A stretch of DNA of 46,348 nucleotides. It comes from Planctomycetes bacterium RIFCSPLOWO2_12_FULL_50_35 (GTDB taxonomy: Bacteria > Planctomycetota > Brocadiia > Brocadiales > Bathyanammoxibiaceae). Shown one piece after another: positions 28,049 to 38,575 of the stretch. The position numbers and the translations under genes were made by a program. Below the pieces are notes generated by a model that did not search any database, was not told the DNA's origin, and worked only from the letters and a program-made list of their open reading frames with translations. Each line of letters opens with the position of its first letter. Within the stretch, counting starts at the first letter, position 1. The DNA is taken from the NCBI GenBank assembly GCA_001828605.1, contig MHZB01000092.1, positions 1 to 46,348 on the forward strand. Direction: 5' to 3'.

Positions 28049-30823
28049 ATGAAAATACTGCGCCGCCTGCTAATTCTCCTCATAGTGATGCCCACATGTA
28101 TAGGGTTTGGGGCAACTGCCTATTCTAAGGGCATAATCACAGTAAACATATCACAGTATCCGATCAGAATTATTGCTGACGGCGTGAGCAGCTGGCAGAT
28201 GGAAGGGGTGCGGGTCTTTTCCGCCGGCGGTAACGTGAAGATAACCCAGGGGAAAATGCAGTTAAGCGCCAATAACGTGGTCTGCTGGTTCTATGAGCTG
28301 GAGGCTGGACAGAAGCCGGAGGCCCGGGTGGAAATCCTGTCTCAGGGTGATGTGGTTTTAATACAGGGACGAGACTATGAAAAATATGAAGAGGTCTATC
28401 TGCAACTGGAAACGATTGCCGGTGTTATGGTAAATACCTACAGCGGAGCGCCTGTGCAGACATTTGGCGAAGAGCAGCTGGTGGGTAACCATTTAAAGCT
28501 GAAGAAAATAAAGGAGCTGGACTTGCCTGAGTTTGCCTATAAGGAGCCGCTTGAACTCGAATTGGAGGGTGGCCCGCCTGGCGTGCCGGGAGTGGTAGAT
28601 GTTGTAGCCAATGACATTGACAGCTGGGAAGAGGGCGGTAAGAGGGTAATAGTGGCTGTCGGCGACGTAGAGATTAGACGCGGCGAGCAGTTGATGACGG
28701 CGGACAACGCCATATTGTGGTTTGACCAAGAGGAGAAGGAAGGTAAGAAGACGCCGAGTCTTAAGGAGTTTTATGCCGAAGGCAACGTAACCATCGCTGC
28801 CAGTGAGAAAGCGAAGGAAATAAAGCATGCGGACAAGGTATTTGAAAATTTTAAGGAGTCCAAAGGTTTTTATGTAAACCCCAAGATTAAAACGACGGTG
28901 AAGAACTTCCCATTACCCATATATATGGGTGGTAGGGAGATGAAGCAAATAGACCCAGATTCATACGAAGTAAAGGATGGCTATTTAACTACGTGTTCTT
29001 TTGGCCACCCGCATTTTCACGTTAAGAGTCCGAAGATAAGAATAAAAAGACGGGTTGAGGACGGAGAGACCTACACAGAGGCTAAGGCGTACGATAACGT
29101 CTTCTACTTTGGTCAGATACCCACTGCCTATCTGCCGGTTTACAAATACGATACCCAGAAAAAGGAATCCCTCTTAATAGGTTACGGTGTCGGGTCATCT
29201 CAGCGTTTCGGGACCTTCCTCCGCACGGCTTGGAACCCATATGCACTGGCGTTTGTCCCCTCCAGCCTGAGTGATTGGAGCTCATTGGTTACAAAGTTAG
29301 AATATCTCAATAAAAGAGGGCCTGCGGGTGGCTTCGAGTTTGAATACGATCGTGATGATACAGGGACAGAAGGTTTTCTCGAGACATACTACGTTAAAGA
29401 CAAACTGCTTAGGGATGAAGTACCCCCGCGCCTGCCAATTACAGATAAAAACAGGGGAAGGGTCCTCTGGCGCAACAGACAGGAAGTTACGGAAGAATTG
29501 CGCGCGGACACGGAGCTTTCCTACCTCAGCGACAGGGGCTTTTTAAAAGAATACTTCGAAGAGGAGTTCCAAGAGGGCAAGAAACAGGAAACGTATTTGA
29601 ACCTCAGGAGACTTAAGGACAATCGGGGTGCTACCTTCCTTGCGAAAGACGAAATAAATAAATTCCAGACGGGCTTCGAGGCATGGCCGCAAGTGACCTA
29701 CCACGCCATAGGGCAGCCACTGTGGGAAAATAGGCTCAATATGACCTCCGAATCTAACTTCGGATACCTCAACATGCAAATAGGTAATGAACTGGAATCC
29801 TCCAATAACGACGTGTTCAATAGGCTCAGGTCGACTACCGGGAAATCCTTCCGGTTCGACTCGGATAATACCCTCAGCGCCCCGTTTAAGTGGTGGATCC
29901 TAAAGGCTAATCCCTTTGTGGGCGGGAGGCTGACTGGCTACAGTAAGAGCCTAGAAAATAACGGACCTAACGGTGACGCTACAGGGAGATTTATTGGCAG
30001 CCTTGGCTTTGAAGGAAGCACCCAGTTATGGAGGGCTTATGCCCTGGAGAACAAGCTCCTCAGGATAAATGGGTTACGGCACATAATCACTCCGGAAGTC
30101 CGATGGATAGCGGCTCCAATCGTAACAAAAAAGCCTGAAGACCTCCTCCAGTACGAGAGGTCAGACGCACTGAACGACTATAACACGGCAACCATCAGCT
30201 TAAGGAACCGCATGCAGACACGTCGTGGACCGCCTTGGGCGCTGACGACTGTGGACCTGCTTGAGTTTGATATCGGAGCGCATCTCCTTAACTCGCCGAA
30301 GAAGACGGCAACTAATTTAGTAGTTCCCACACTGATGACCCCGGAAGGCGTCATTATACCCCGGCGGGACAGTTATCTGCAATTCGACCTTAGAACGCCA
30401 ATTACCAACAGAATAACCCTGGAATCTGTAGGCAACGAGTTTAATTTGAGCAACAAGACTTTCGATGTGTTAAACATAGGCACTACGTTTAAGAGGTCTG
30501 AAGACTGGGACTATTTTGTCGGTTTCAGGCACATAGACAAGACCAGCAATACTGTAACGCTTAGTACGAATACGCTGATCGGCAAAAAGTGGCGTTTGAA
30601 CGTTGCGGAGGCCTTTGATCTTGGAGCCAGAACCGAAAGCGGCGACACAACTTCAAAAAATCTTTTCAGTAATTTCTCCTTTACCAGAGAATCCCACGAT
30701 TGGATTGCCGGTTTCAACGTGTTTTTCGACGTCGTAGATCGCAATAAGGTCTTCAGTTTTGTATTCCAGCCCAAGGGTATTGCGAAAAGTATAGGGCAAA
30801 GCTATTCCTTGGCAGGGAGATAA
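28049..30823 (+). CDS. LptD/OstA-like LPS-assembly outer-membrane protein
   Basis: OstA-type N-terminus with repeated ADNAILWFDQEE / AEGNVTI segments followed by a long beta-barrel-like C-terminal region. Confidence 0.8.
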   Translation: MKILRRLLILLIVMPTCIGFGATAYSKGIITVNISQYPIRIIADGVSSWQMEGVRVFSAGGNVKITQGKMQLSANNVVCWFYELEAGQKPEARVEILSQGDVVLIQGRDYEKYEEVYLQLETIAGVMVNTYSGAPVQTFGEEQLVGNHLKLKKIKELDLPEFAYKEPLELELEGGPPGVPGVVDVVANDIDSWEEGGKRVIVAVGDVEIRRGEQLMTADNAILWFDQEEKEGKKTPSLKEFYAEGNVTIAASEKAKEIKHADKVFENFKESKGFYVNPKIKTTVKNFPLPIYMGGREMKQIDPDSYEVKDGYLTTCSFGHPHFHVKSPKIRIKRRVEDGETYTEAKAYDNVFYFGQIPTAYLPVYKYDTQKKESLLIGYGVGSSQRFGTFLRTAWNPYALAFVPSSLSDWSSLVTKLEYLNKRGPAGGFEFEYDRDDTGTEGFLETYYVKDKLLRDEVPPRLPITDKNRGRVLWRNRQEVTEELRADTELSYLSDRGFLKEYFEEEFQEGKKQETYLNLRRLKDNRGATFLAKDEINKFQTGFEAWPQVTYHAIGQPLWENRLNMTSESNFGYLNMQIGNELESSNNDVFNRLRSTTGKSFRFDSDNTLSAPFKWWILKANPFVGGRLTGYSKSLENNGPNGDATGRFIGSLGFEGSTQLWRAYALENKLLRINGLRHIITPEVRWIAAPIVTKKPEDLLQYERSDALNDYNTATISLRNRMQTRRGPPWALTTVDLLEFDIGAHLLNSPKKTATNLVVPTLMTPEGVIIPRRDSYLQFDLRTPITNRITLESVGNEFNLSNKTFDVLNIGTTFKRSEDWDYFVGFRHIDKTSNTVTLSTNTLIGKKWRLNVAEAFDLGARTESGDTTSKNLFSNFSFTRESHDWIAGFNVFFDVVDRNKVFSFVFQPKGIAKSIGQSYSLAGR

Positions 30824-30825
30824 CG

Positions 30826-31314
30826 ATGACGAAAGCGGTCTATCCGGGCACCTTTGATCCACTTACCTTCGGACACCTGGACGTAGTTGAAAGGGGCAGT
30901 AAGGTATTTGACGAAGTAATTGTGGCAATAGGCATCAATCCCATTAAAGAGCCGTTGTTTAGCGTTGAAGAACGAAAGCAGATGATAGCCGACCACATAA
31001 AGCACCTTAAGAACGTAAAGGTGGACAGCTTTGAAGGTATGCTTGTTGATTACCTTCGTAAGAAGAACATTCATATCATCTTAAGGGGCATACGAACCGT
31101 ATCAGATTTTGAATATGAATTTCAGATGGCTCTCACCAACCGTGCCGTTAGAAAGGATATAGAGACGATTTTCATAATGACCAGCGAGCAGTATTCTTTC
31201 TTAAATTCCACCCTTATAAAGGAAGCGGCCAGCCTTGGGGGGGACGTGAGTGCCTTCGTCCCTGCGGACATCGAAAAGTCGCTGAAAAAACGGCTTAGAC
31301 GGAAAACCAACTAA
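30826..31314 (+). CDS. coaD: Phosphopantetheine adenylyltransferase
   Basis: KAVYPGTFDPLTFGHLDVVERGSKVFDEVIVAIG, RGIRTVSDFEYEFQMALTNR. Confidence 0.96.
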   Translation: MTKAVYPGTFDPLTFGHLDVVERGSKVFDEVIVAIGINPIKEPLFSVEERKQMIADHIKHLKNVKVDSFEGMLVDYLRKKNIHIILRGIRTVSDFEYEFQMALTNRAVRKDIETIFIMTSEQYSFLNSTLIKEAASLGGDVSAFVPADIEKSLKKRLRRKTN

Positions 31315-31370
31315 TCCCCTGTAAGGGCGCAGCGGCACCTAATCAATCTTGAATAGCAGATCGGCTGGAA

Positions 31371-32168
31371 ATGAAACTTAATATCCTGGTCTTGGGCGAC
31401 ATCGTGGGGCAACCGGGGCGGGCCATTGTGGAAAATAGGCTCCCCGCTCTTATAAAGGAGAAAAATATAGATTTTGCCATTGCCAACGCGGAAAATGCCG
31501 CTGATGGTTCGGGCATAACCCCGGATGTGGTCAAGGGGCTGTTCGCCTCAGGACTCGACGCCATTACCACGGGAGACCACGTGTGGAGAAAAAAGGAGGC
31601 GATACAGGTCTTGGAGACGGATACAAGGGTCCTCAGACCTGCAAACTACTCACCGCTGGCCAAGGGCAGAGGATGGGTGGTGATAAAAAACCATTTACAG
31701 CCCGATATAGCCGTTATAAACCTGTTGGGACGGGTGTACATGTCTCCCATAGATTGCCCATTCCGCGTGGTTGACCGCATACTTGAGGACGTTTCAAGGA
31801 AGACGCAAATAATCATAGTTGATATTCATGCTGAGGCGACCTCTGAAAAGGTTGCCATGGGCTGGTATCTGGATGGCAGGGTAAGCGCCGTTGTGGGGAC
31901 TCATACCCACGTACAAACGGCAGATGAGAGGGTCTTGCCGGGCAGCACCGCCTACATAACCGACCTGGGAATGACCGGGCCCTATCATTCTGTATTGGGC
32001 AGGAACAAGGACCATGTCCTAAAGTTCATGGTTACGCAAATGCCGACGCGTTTCGAGGTGGCAGAAAAGGACGTGAGGATGAGCGGCGCTATCATAACGG
32101 TTGATGCCTCCACAGGCAAGGCGCTGGGTATTGAAAGACTGGTGGTCTGCGAGAATAACGGGATATGA
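31371..32168 (+). CDS. YmdB-like / TIGR00282 family metallophosphoesterase
   Basis: NILVLGDIVGQPGR, IANAENAADGSGI, DIHAEATSEKVAMGWYLDGRVSAVVGTHTHVQTAD. Confidence 0.92.
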   Translation: MKLNILVLGDIVGQPGRAIVENRLPALIKEKNIDFAIANAENAADGSGITPDVVKGLFASGLDAITTGDHVWRKKEAIQVLETDTRVLRPANYSPLAKGRGWVVIKNHLQPDIAVINLLGRVYMSPIDCPFRVVDRILEDVSRKTQIIIVDIHAEATSEKVAMGWYLDGRVSAVVGTHTHVQTADERVLPGSTAYITDLGMTGPYHSVLGRNKDHVLKFMVTQMPTRFEVAEKDVRMSGAIITVDASTGKALGIERLVVCENNGI

Positions 32169-33445
32169 ACGGTTTCGACACAATAACCCTTGTCAAAGAA
32201 CCAAGGCATACGGCAAAAAGGGTCTACACGGTCTCCGAAGTCACCCAGAAGGTTAAAGATTCTGTAGAAAGGGAATTCTGCGGGGTATGGATAGGAGGGG
32301 AGGCGTCCAATATAAGAAGGCCGGATTCTGGTCATGTCTACATGACCTTAAAGGATGAAGGGGCGCAGCTTCAAGCCGTGATGTTTCGTGCCGCTGCCTC
32401 CAAAATACCTTTTAGTCTGAAAGACGGAATGCAGGTTATCGCCTTCGGTTCGATCTCCGTTTACCCCCCGAGAGGCCAGTATCAGCTCATAATCGAGGTC
32501 GTAGAGCCAAGGGGTATAGGCCCGCTTCAGCTGGCATTTTTGCAGCTAAAGGACCGCCTGGAAAAAGAGGGCCTTTTTGACCCTGCCCGCAAGAAGCCGC
32601 TGCCGTTTTTGCCACAGCGAGTGGCTATAGTAAGTTCTCTAAGCGGCGCCGCCCTGATGGATATGTTAAAAATCATGCACACGAGATCACCCCAGATAGA
32701 GACCGTTATCTACCCCGTAAAAGTTCAAGGAGACGGGGCAGGCGAGGAAATAGCCTTGGCGGTAACCGACATTAACAACAACGTCTCCAATTACCCCGTA
32801 GATGTCATCATAATCGGCAGGGGCGGCGGCAGTATAGAGGACCTTTGGGCCTTTAACGAGGAAGTAGTGGCGAGGAGCATATATTCCTCCCAAATACCTG
32901 TGGTATCGGCAGTGGGCCATGAAATTGACTTCACCATTTCTGATTTTGTGGCCGACATGAGGGCACCGACACCCTCTGCGGCTGCACAGATGGTAGCCCC
33001 CGTAAGGGACGAACTCCTGGAGAGAGTGAATACGCTCGCCTCCAGGATGCGGCGAGCAGTGTGCGGTAAGCTGGAGGACGCAAGAGACAGACTGTTGGAG
33101 TTTCCGCGCAGGTACGGCTTTCGCCAGCCGCTCGACATGGTCCTCCGGTACAGGGCCAGGGTTGAAGAGCTTTTATACGGGTTTAGTAAGGGTATGGGCC
33201 ATTTGCTTGCATTGAACAGGGAGCGCCTTATCGGGATGGGCAGCAAGATTGAAGGCCTTAGCCCCTTGAAGGTGCTGACCAGGGGTTATTCCATCACCAC
33301 CAAAAACGGCAAGGCGCTTACTACAACAAAAGGCTTGAGGCGTGGAGACAGGATTGAGACCCGCTTCCATAGAGGTACCGCCGTTTCAGTTATAGAGGAG
33401 ACAGCGCGGTGGACAAACTGCAAGGGCAGAGAACATGAAGTTTGA
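32165..33445 (+). CDS. xseA: Exodeoxyribonuclease VII large subunit
   Basis: FCGVWIGGEASNIRRPDSGHVYMTLKDEGAQLQAVMF, IIGRGGGSIEDLWAFNEE, VSAVGHEIDFTISDFVADMRAPTPSAAA. Confidence 0.95.
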   Translation: MNGFDTITLVKEPRHTAKRVYTVSEVTQKVKDSVEREFCGVWIGGEASNIRRPDSGHVYMTLKDEGAQLQAVMFRAAASKIPFSLKDGMQVIAFGSISVYPPRGQYQLIIEVVEPRGIGPLQLAFLQLKDRLEKEGLFDPARKKPLPFLPQRVAIVSSLSGAALMDMLKIMHTRSPQIETVIYPVKVQGDGAGEEIALAVTDINNNVSNYPVDVIIIGRGGGSIEDLWAFNEEVVARSIYSSQIPVVSAVGHEIDFTISDFVADMRAPTPSAAAQMVAPVRDELLERVNTLASRMRRAVCGKLEDARDRLLEFPRRYGFRQPLDMVLRYRARVEELLYGFSKGMGHLLALNRERLIGMGSKIEGLSPLKVLTRGYSITTKNGKALTTTKGLRRGDRIETRFHRGTAVSVIEETARWTNCKGREHEV

Positions 33446-33677
33446 GGCGGCCTTGAAGCGGCTGGAGGAAATAGTGGGAGAATTGGAAAAAGGCGAACTT
33501 AGCCTGGATGAATCTCTTGCAAAATACGAAGACGGCATTAAAATATACCGAAAGTGTTTGGAACTGCTGGAGGGCGCTGAGAAGAGGTTAAAGATATTTG
33601 CAAGGGATGAGAACGGCCGACTCCTGGTGAAAGACATATCGCAAGTACCGTTGTCCGAGGCCGGTAATAAACAATGA
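33435..33677 (+). CDS. xseB: Exodeoxyribonuclease VII small subunit
   Basis: FEAALKRLEEIVGELEKGELSLDESLAKYEDGIKI; overlaps xseA. Confidence 0.94.
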   Translation: MKFEAALKRLEEIVGELEKGELSLDESLAKYEDGIKIYRKCLELLEGAEKRLKIFARDENGRLLVKDISQVPLSEAGNKQ

Positions 33678-33696
33678 TGCCTTAAAGGGAGAAAAG

Positions 33697-35625
33697 ATGC
33701 CCAAGTTGGTAGATTCTATTAATAATCCGGAAGATTTGAAGAATATGCCCATAGAGGATCTTCCCCAGCTGGCCGAGGAGATACGTGAGCTAATCATAGA
33801 CGTCGTCTCGAAGAATCCCGGCCATCTGTCATCCAACCTTGGAGTGGTTGAGCTGACGATGGCATTACATTACTGCTTTGACTTTAAGACAGACCGTCTG
33901 GTGTGGGACGTGGGCCATCAATGCTACGTACACAAGATCCTCACGGGGAGGAGGACGGCCTTCCAGACCCTTCGGCAATACAAGGGCTTGAGCGGCTTCC
34001 CGGACAAAAAAGAGAGCCCGGTCTACGACCCGTTCACCTCCGGCCACAGCGGTGATGCCATATCTTCCGCCCTTGGGTTGGCTTGTGCCAACGACATACT
34101 GGACATGGACAGAAAGATAGTCGCCGTGGTGGGAGACGGTGCAATTGGTGCCGGCATGTCATTTGAGGCCCTGAACCACGCCGGGGGCATGAAAAAGAAC
34201 ATACTTATAGTATTAAACGATAATGAAATGGCCATATCCCCGACAGTTGGGGCCGTGTCAAAATATCTGACCGAGATACGGATTCTTCCCCTTTACAAAG
34301 ACCTTAAGAAAGAGATTCACCACGTTCTAAACATACTACCCATCTTTGGAAAGCCTGTGGAGAATATCCTGGAGCAGCTTACCGAGGCCGTAAAAAGGGG
34401 TATGACTCCCGGTCAGATCTTTGAGGACCTGGGGATTAAATACTACGGCCCTGTAGACGGGCACAATATCCCACTTCTCATCAATACAATTAATCGGCTG
34501 AAGCCCATTAAGGGACCCATACTATTCCACGTCATTACAAAAAAGGGAAAGGGTTTTGAGCCGGCATCTGAGAATCCGACGCAGTATCACGGTGCAGGCC
34601 CATTCAAGCTTCACAACGGCAAGATAGTGAAGTCCTCGCAGGCAAAAAAGACCTCGTACACCAAGGTCTTTGGGGATGCATTGGCCGAGATAGCCGAAAA
34701 GAACAAGAAGGTAATTGCTGTTACCGCCGCCATGCCGGACGGTACGGGGTTAACAGCCTTCAGGGATAAATTTCCGGACAGGTATTTCGACGTAGGCATT
34801 TGCGAACAGCACGCCGTGGGGCTGGCGAACGGGTTGGCAGCGTCCGGACTTAGGCCGGTGGCCGCCATATACTCCACTTTCCTGCAGCGCGCCTTTGATC
34901 AGGTGTTCCATGACGTATGTCTTCAGATGAGGGAGAACAGCGTGGTGTTTGCCATGGACAGAGGCGGACTTGTAGGGAATGACGGGCCTACCCACCACGG
35001 GACGTTTGACATAGCGTACCTCAGACATCTGCCGGGGATGAAGTTAATGGCTCCGAAGGATGGCCGTGAGTTGAAATTGATGCTTAAACTGGCCGTAGAC
35101 ACGGAAGGGCCAAGCTGTGTCCGTTACCCAAGGGCAGACATACCCGACGAAGAGCTTGACCTTCCCTCTCAATCATTCTCCTGGGGTGAGGCAGAGGTCT
35201 TGAGAGAGGGTAATGATGGAGCCATAATTGCCTATGGCGCCATGGTTTATCCTTCTTTTAGGGCGGCGGAGATTCTCGGCAGGGATGGGATGGAAGTGGC
35301 CGTTATCAATGCGCGCTTCGCCAAGCCGTTAGATAAGGAACTCATTCTGGAGATAGTCAGGACCCACCCCATTGTTTTTACCGTTGAAGACCACGCCCTG
35401 GCAGGAGGATTTGGTTCCGCCGTGTTGGAGATGCTTTCTGACGAGGGTGCGGACGTCAAAAAGATACGAAGGCTTGGCATTCCAGACAAGTTTATTGAGC
35501 AAGGCTCCAGGGAGGAGCTGTTGAGAGACCTGGGACTGGATGAAGGCGGCATATCGGGACGTTTTATGATGGAAATCGAGAAGTTAGGTATCCCCATGCC
35601 GGTAAGGGCAGCCAGACACCGATAG
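33697..35625 (+). CDS. dxs: 1-deoxy-D-xylulose-5-phosphate synthase
   Basis: GHLSSNLGVVELTMALHYCFD, GHSGDAISSALGLA, GDGAIGAGMSFEALNHAG, DRGGLVGNDGPTHHGTFD. Confidence 0.96.
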   Translation: MPKLVDSINNPEDLKNMPIEDLPQLAEEIRELIIDVVSKNPGHLSSNLGVVELTMALHYCFDFKTDRLVWDVGHQCYVHKILTGRRTAFQTLRQYKGLSGFPDKKESPVYDPFTSGHSGDAISSALGLACANDILDMDRKIVAVVGDGAIGAGMSFEALNHAGGMKKNILIVLNDNEMAISPTVGAVSKYLTEIRILPLYKDLKKEIHHVLNILPIFGKPVENILEQLTEAVKRGMTPGQIFEDLGIKYYGPVDGHNIPLLINTINRLKPIKGPILFHVITKKGKGFEPASENPTQYHGAGPFKLHNGKIVKSSQAKKTSYTKVFGDALAEIAEKNKKVIAVTAAMPDGTGLTAFRDKFPDRYFDVGICEQHAVGLANGLAASGLRPVAAIYSTFLQRAFDQVFHDVCLQMRENSVVFAMDRGGLVGNDGPTHHGTFDIAYLRHLPGMKLMAPKDGRELKLMLKLAVDTEGPSCVRYPRADIPDEELDLPSQSFSWGEAEVLREGNDGAIIAYGAMVYPSFRAAEILGRDGMEVAVINARFAKPLDKELILEIVRTHPIVFTVEDHALAGGFGSAVLEMLSDEGADVKKIRRLGIPDKFIEQGSREELLRDLGLDEGGISGRFMMEIEKLGIPMPVRAARHR

Positions 35626-35630
35626 ATTGA

Positions 35631-36473
35631 ATGAAGAAGGTATTGATCATTGGAGATACTAGCAGGGACAAGATTAAGAATACCCTCACGGAGTTGGACT
35701 CGTGGCTGCAGAAAAGGGTCCGGACTTTTCCTATAGACATAGTTCAGGCGGAGAAGACGCATCCTCTAGAAGGCGACTTCGCCATAGCCCTGGGCGGCGA
35801 CGGGACTTTCCTTAGGGTTTCGAGGGCAGTAAGCCCGTACGGAATCCCTATTATAGGGGTTCATCTAGGACTCTTCGGCTTTTTGGCCGAGTTGACCCCG
35901 AAAGATATGTATAGTTACTTAGACAAGATATTTAGAGACGAGTACAAAATAGATACTCGAATGTTGCTGAAATGCCGATTGGAGCGCAGCGGTACGGTGA
36001 TAAATGAATCTTTGGGAGTTAACGACGCCGTGATATCGAGGGCATCCCTATCCAGACTGGTATCCGTAAAACTCTTCATCGATGATGAAGACGTAACCAC
36101 TTATAGTAGCGACGGCCTTATCGTATCCACCCCGCTAGGCTCAACTGCCCATTCCCTCGCGGCGGGAGGACCTATACTCTCACCGGAGCTGGACGCCTTT
36201 ATTATATCTCCCATATGCCCGCACACCTTAACGAACAGGCCGTTGGTAATCTCGGGGGAATCGAAGGTAGAGATGGAGGTTGGAAGTGAGGGTGTTGGGA
36301 GGGGGCTGACCGTTGATGGGCAGGTCTATGAGGAGCTGGTACCGGGAGACGTGGTAGTGGTGGAGAGGTCTTCTACGCGGTTAAAACTTGTGAATGCCGG
36401 GATAAGGAGTTTTTATACAGTGCTGAGGGAGAAGCTATCGTGGGGAGGCAGTCCTAGATATGGTGACAGTTAA
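35631..36473 (+). CDS. nadK: NAD kinase
   Basis: ALGGDGTFLRVSRA, GVHLGLFGFLAELTP, NDAVISR, YSSDGLIVSTPLGSTAHSLAAGGPIL. Confidence 0.94.
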   Translation: MKKVLIIGDTSRDKIKNTLTELDSWLQKRVRTFPIDIVQAEKTHPLEGDFAIALGGDGTFLRVSRAVSPYGIPIIGVHLGLFGFLAELTPKDMYSYLDKIFRDEYKIDTRMLLKCRLERSGTVINESLGVNDAVISRASLSRLVSVKLFIDDEDVTTYSSDGLIVSTPLGSTAHSLAAGGPILSPELDAFIISPICPHTLTNRPLVISGESKVEMEVGSEGVGRGLTVDGQVYEELVPGDVVVVERSSTRLKLVNAGIRSFYTVLREKLSWGGSPRYGDS

Positions 36474-36669
36474 AATAAACAAGAATCTTTGCAAGGGTTG
36501 TGAACTCTGTATACCCTTTTGCCCTTATGACTCTTTGGCCATGGATGATACCCTTAACGCCTACGGTCTTCAACCCGTTTATTTTAAAGAGGGCCATCCT
36601 TGTAATGGGTGTCGGAATTGCGCAATAATGTGTCCGGAGGCTGCGATTGAAATCGTCACTGCACAATAA
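36460..36669 (+). CDS. korD: 2-oxoacid:ferredoxin oxidoreductase delta-type 4Fe-4S subunit
   Basis: CKGCELCIPFCPYDSL and CNGCRNCAIMCPEAAI; overlaps nadK and korA. Confidence 0.88.
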   Translation: MVTVKINKNLCKGCELCIPFCPYDSLAMDDTLNAYGLQPVYFKEGHPCNGCRNCAIMCPEAAIEIVTAQ

Positions 36670-37750
36670 ACAGTTAATGACCGGTAATGAGGCTGCGGCA
36701 GAGGCTGCCATACAGGCAGGCTGCAGGTTCTACTACGGTTACCCCATTACTCCTCAGAACGAGATTATTAACCACATGGCCATGAGGATGCCTCAGGTCG
36801 GCGGGACCTTTATACAGGCGGAGAGCGAAATAGCCGCGATCAACATGCTTCACGGCAGCGCCGCTGCGGGTGCAAGGGTCATGACCTCGTCATCGGGTCC
36901 GGGCATAAGTCTAAAGCAAGAAGGTATATCCTATCTTGCAGGCAGCGAGCTCCCGTGCGTTATTGTAAACGTACAAAGGGGTGGGCCGGGTCTTGGGGAC
37001 ATCTCTCCATCACAAGCCGATTACTTCCAAGCGGTTAAGGGAGGCGGCCACGGCGACTACCGGATGATCGTCCTGGCGCCAAGTTCAGTGCAGGAGATTG
37101 CGGACCTTGTGTACGATGCCTTTGACCTGGCAGACAAGTATCGTAACCCGGTCATGATATTGGGGGATGCACAGTTAGGTCAGATGATGGAACCGGTGGA
37201 GTTCTATAAGCCGGCGAAGACATACCTTCCCCCTAAGAAATGGGCGCTCACGGGGGCAGACGGGCGGCCGAAAAACGTCATAAAGTCTTTCTATCCGGTA
37301 AAGGGAGAATTGGAGAAATTTAACCGTCGGCTGCAGAAGAAATATAGAAAGATTGAAGAGACTGAGGTTCGTTACGAGGAGATAAACACGAAGGATGCAG
37401 ACCTGGTTCTTGTAGCCTACGGAACTTGCGCCAGGATATCAAGAGAGGTTATGAATAAGGCCTCTAAAATTGGATACCGAATCGGACTTTTGAGACCTAT
37501 AACTCTGTGGCCCTTTCCCAAAGATGCCCTTAGACGGCTTTCGCAGAGGGTAAGGACCTTTATGGTGGTGGAGATGAGCGCGGGCCAGATGGTGGAGGAC
37601 GTGAAGTTGTCCATCCTGGGACGGTGCCCGGTGCATTTCTACGGACGCATGGGAGGCGGTGTACCTTCTACAAACGAGATTATCAATAATATACTAGAAG
37701 TATTACCAAAGATTAACGCCGCAGACTCCGTAGAGATGATAGAGATATAA
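36647..37750 (+). CDS. korA: 2-oxoacid (2-oxoglutarate-type):ferredoxin oxidoreductase alpha subunit
   Basis: GNEAAAEAAIQAGCRFYYGYPITPQNEI, SSGPGISLKQEGISYLAGSELPCVIVNVQRGGPGLG. Start may be TTG 36647 (RBS CGGAGG) or ATG 36677. Confidence 0.9.
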   Translation: MKSSLHNKQLMTGNEAAAEAAIQAGCRFYYGYPITPQNEIINHMAMRMPQVGGTFIQAESEIAAINMLHGSAAAGARVMTSSSGPGISLKQEGISYLAGSELPCVIVNVQRGGPGLGDISPSQADYFQAVKGGGHGDYRMIVLAPSSVQEIADLVYDAFDLADKYRNPVMILGDAQLGQMMEPVEFYKPAKTYLPPKKWALTGADGRPKNVIKSFYPVKGELEKFNRRLQKKYRKIEETEVRYEEINTKDADLVLVAYGTCARISREVMNKASKIGYRIGLLRPITLWPFPKDALRRLSQRVRTFMVVEMSAGQMVEDVKLSILGRCPVHFYGRMGGGVPSTNEIINNILEVLPKINAADSVEMIEI

Positions 37751-37825
37751 ATACCTGTCTTTAACGGTTAGGGGATGGAGGGGGGTCTAGCCGCCTTTTT
37801 TACCATAGGAGCTATTTGAATAATT

Positions 37826-38575
37826 ATGGAAACTCTTTATGCACCGCCGAAAACGCTTCATAGGGTAGCTACGCATTACTGCCCAGGTTGTGGGCACGGC
37901 ATCGTACAGCGCCTGATTGCGGAGATAATAGACGAGTGGGATATAAGGGGAAAGACTATAGGGATTGCCCCTGTGGGATGCGCGGTGCTGGCCTATAACT
38001 ATCTCGATATAGACATGAGTGAGGCCGCACATGGGAGGCCACCGGCCGTGGCCACGGGTATAAAGAGAGTCCATCCCGACAACATAGTGTTTGCCTACCA
38101 GGGGGACGGCGACCTGGCCGCGATAGGTCTGGCGGAAACAATACACACGGCGGCCCGAGGGGAGAACATAACCGTAATATTCGTCAACAATGCCGTCTAC
38201 GGGATGACTAACGGGCAAATGGCCCCAACAACCCTTTTGGACCAGAAAACCACGACATGCCCGGAAGGCAGGAGCGCCGACGAGCACGGCTCCCCTCTCC
38301 GCATCTGTGAGCTTCTGGCAACCATAGACAGGTGTAGTTATTTGACCAGGGTTTCCGTCACAAACCCCAGGAACGTGCAAAAGACTAAGGCGGCGATAAA
38401 GAAGGGTTTTAGGACGCAGATGGGGAAAAAAGGCTTCTCTTTGATAGAGGTACTCTCCCCATGCCCTGTCTATTGGAGAATGAGTCCCATTGACTCTATG
38501 AGGTTTATAGACGACGAAATGAGCCGTACCTATCCTTTGGGCACTTTTAAGGATTGGGAAAAGGAGGGGTCATGA
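37826..38575 (+). CDS. korB: 2-oxoacid:ferredoxin oxidoreductase beta subunit (TPP)
   Basis: HYCPGCGHGIVQRLIAE, FAYQGDGDLAAIGLAE, NNAVYGMTNGQMAPTT. Confidence 0.92.
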   Translation: METLYAPPKTLHRVATHYCPGCGHGIVQRLIAEIIDEWDIRGKTIGIAPVGCAVLAYNYLDIDMSEAAHGRPPAVATGIKRVHPDNIVFAYQGDGDLAAIGLAETIHTAARGENITVIFVNNAVYGMTNGQMAPTTLLDQKTTTCPEGRSADEHGSPLRICELLATIDRCSYLTRVSVTNPRNVQKTKAAIKKGFRTQMGKKGFSLIEVLSPCPVYWRMSPIDSMRFIDDEMSRTYPLGTFKDWEKEGS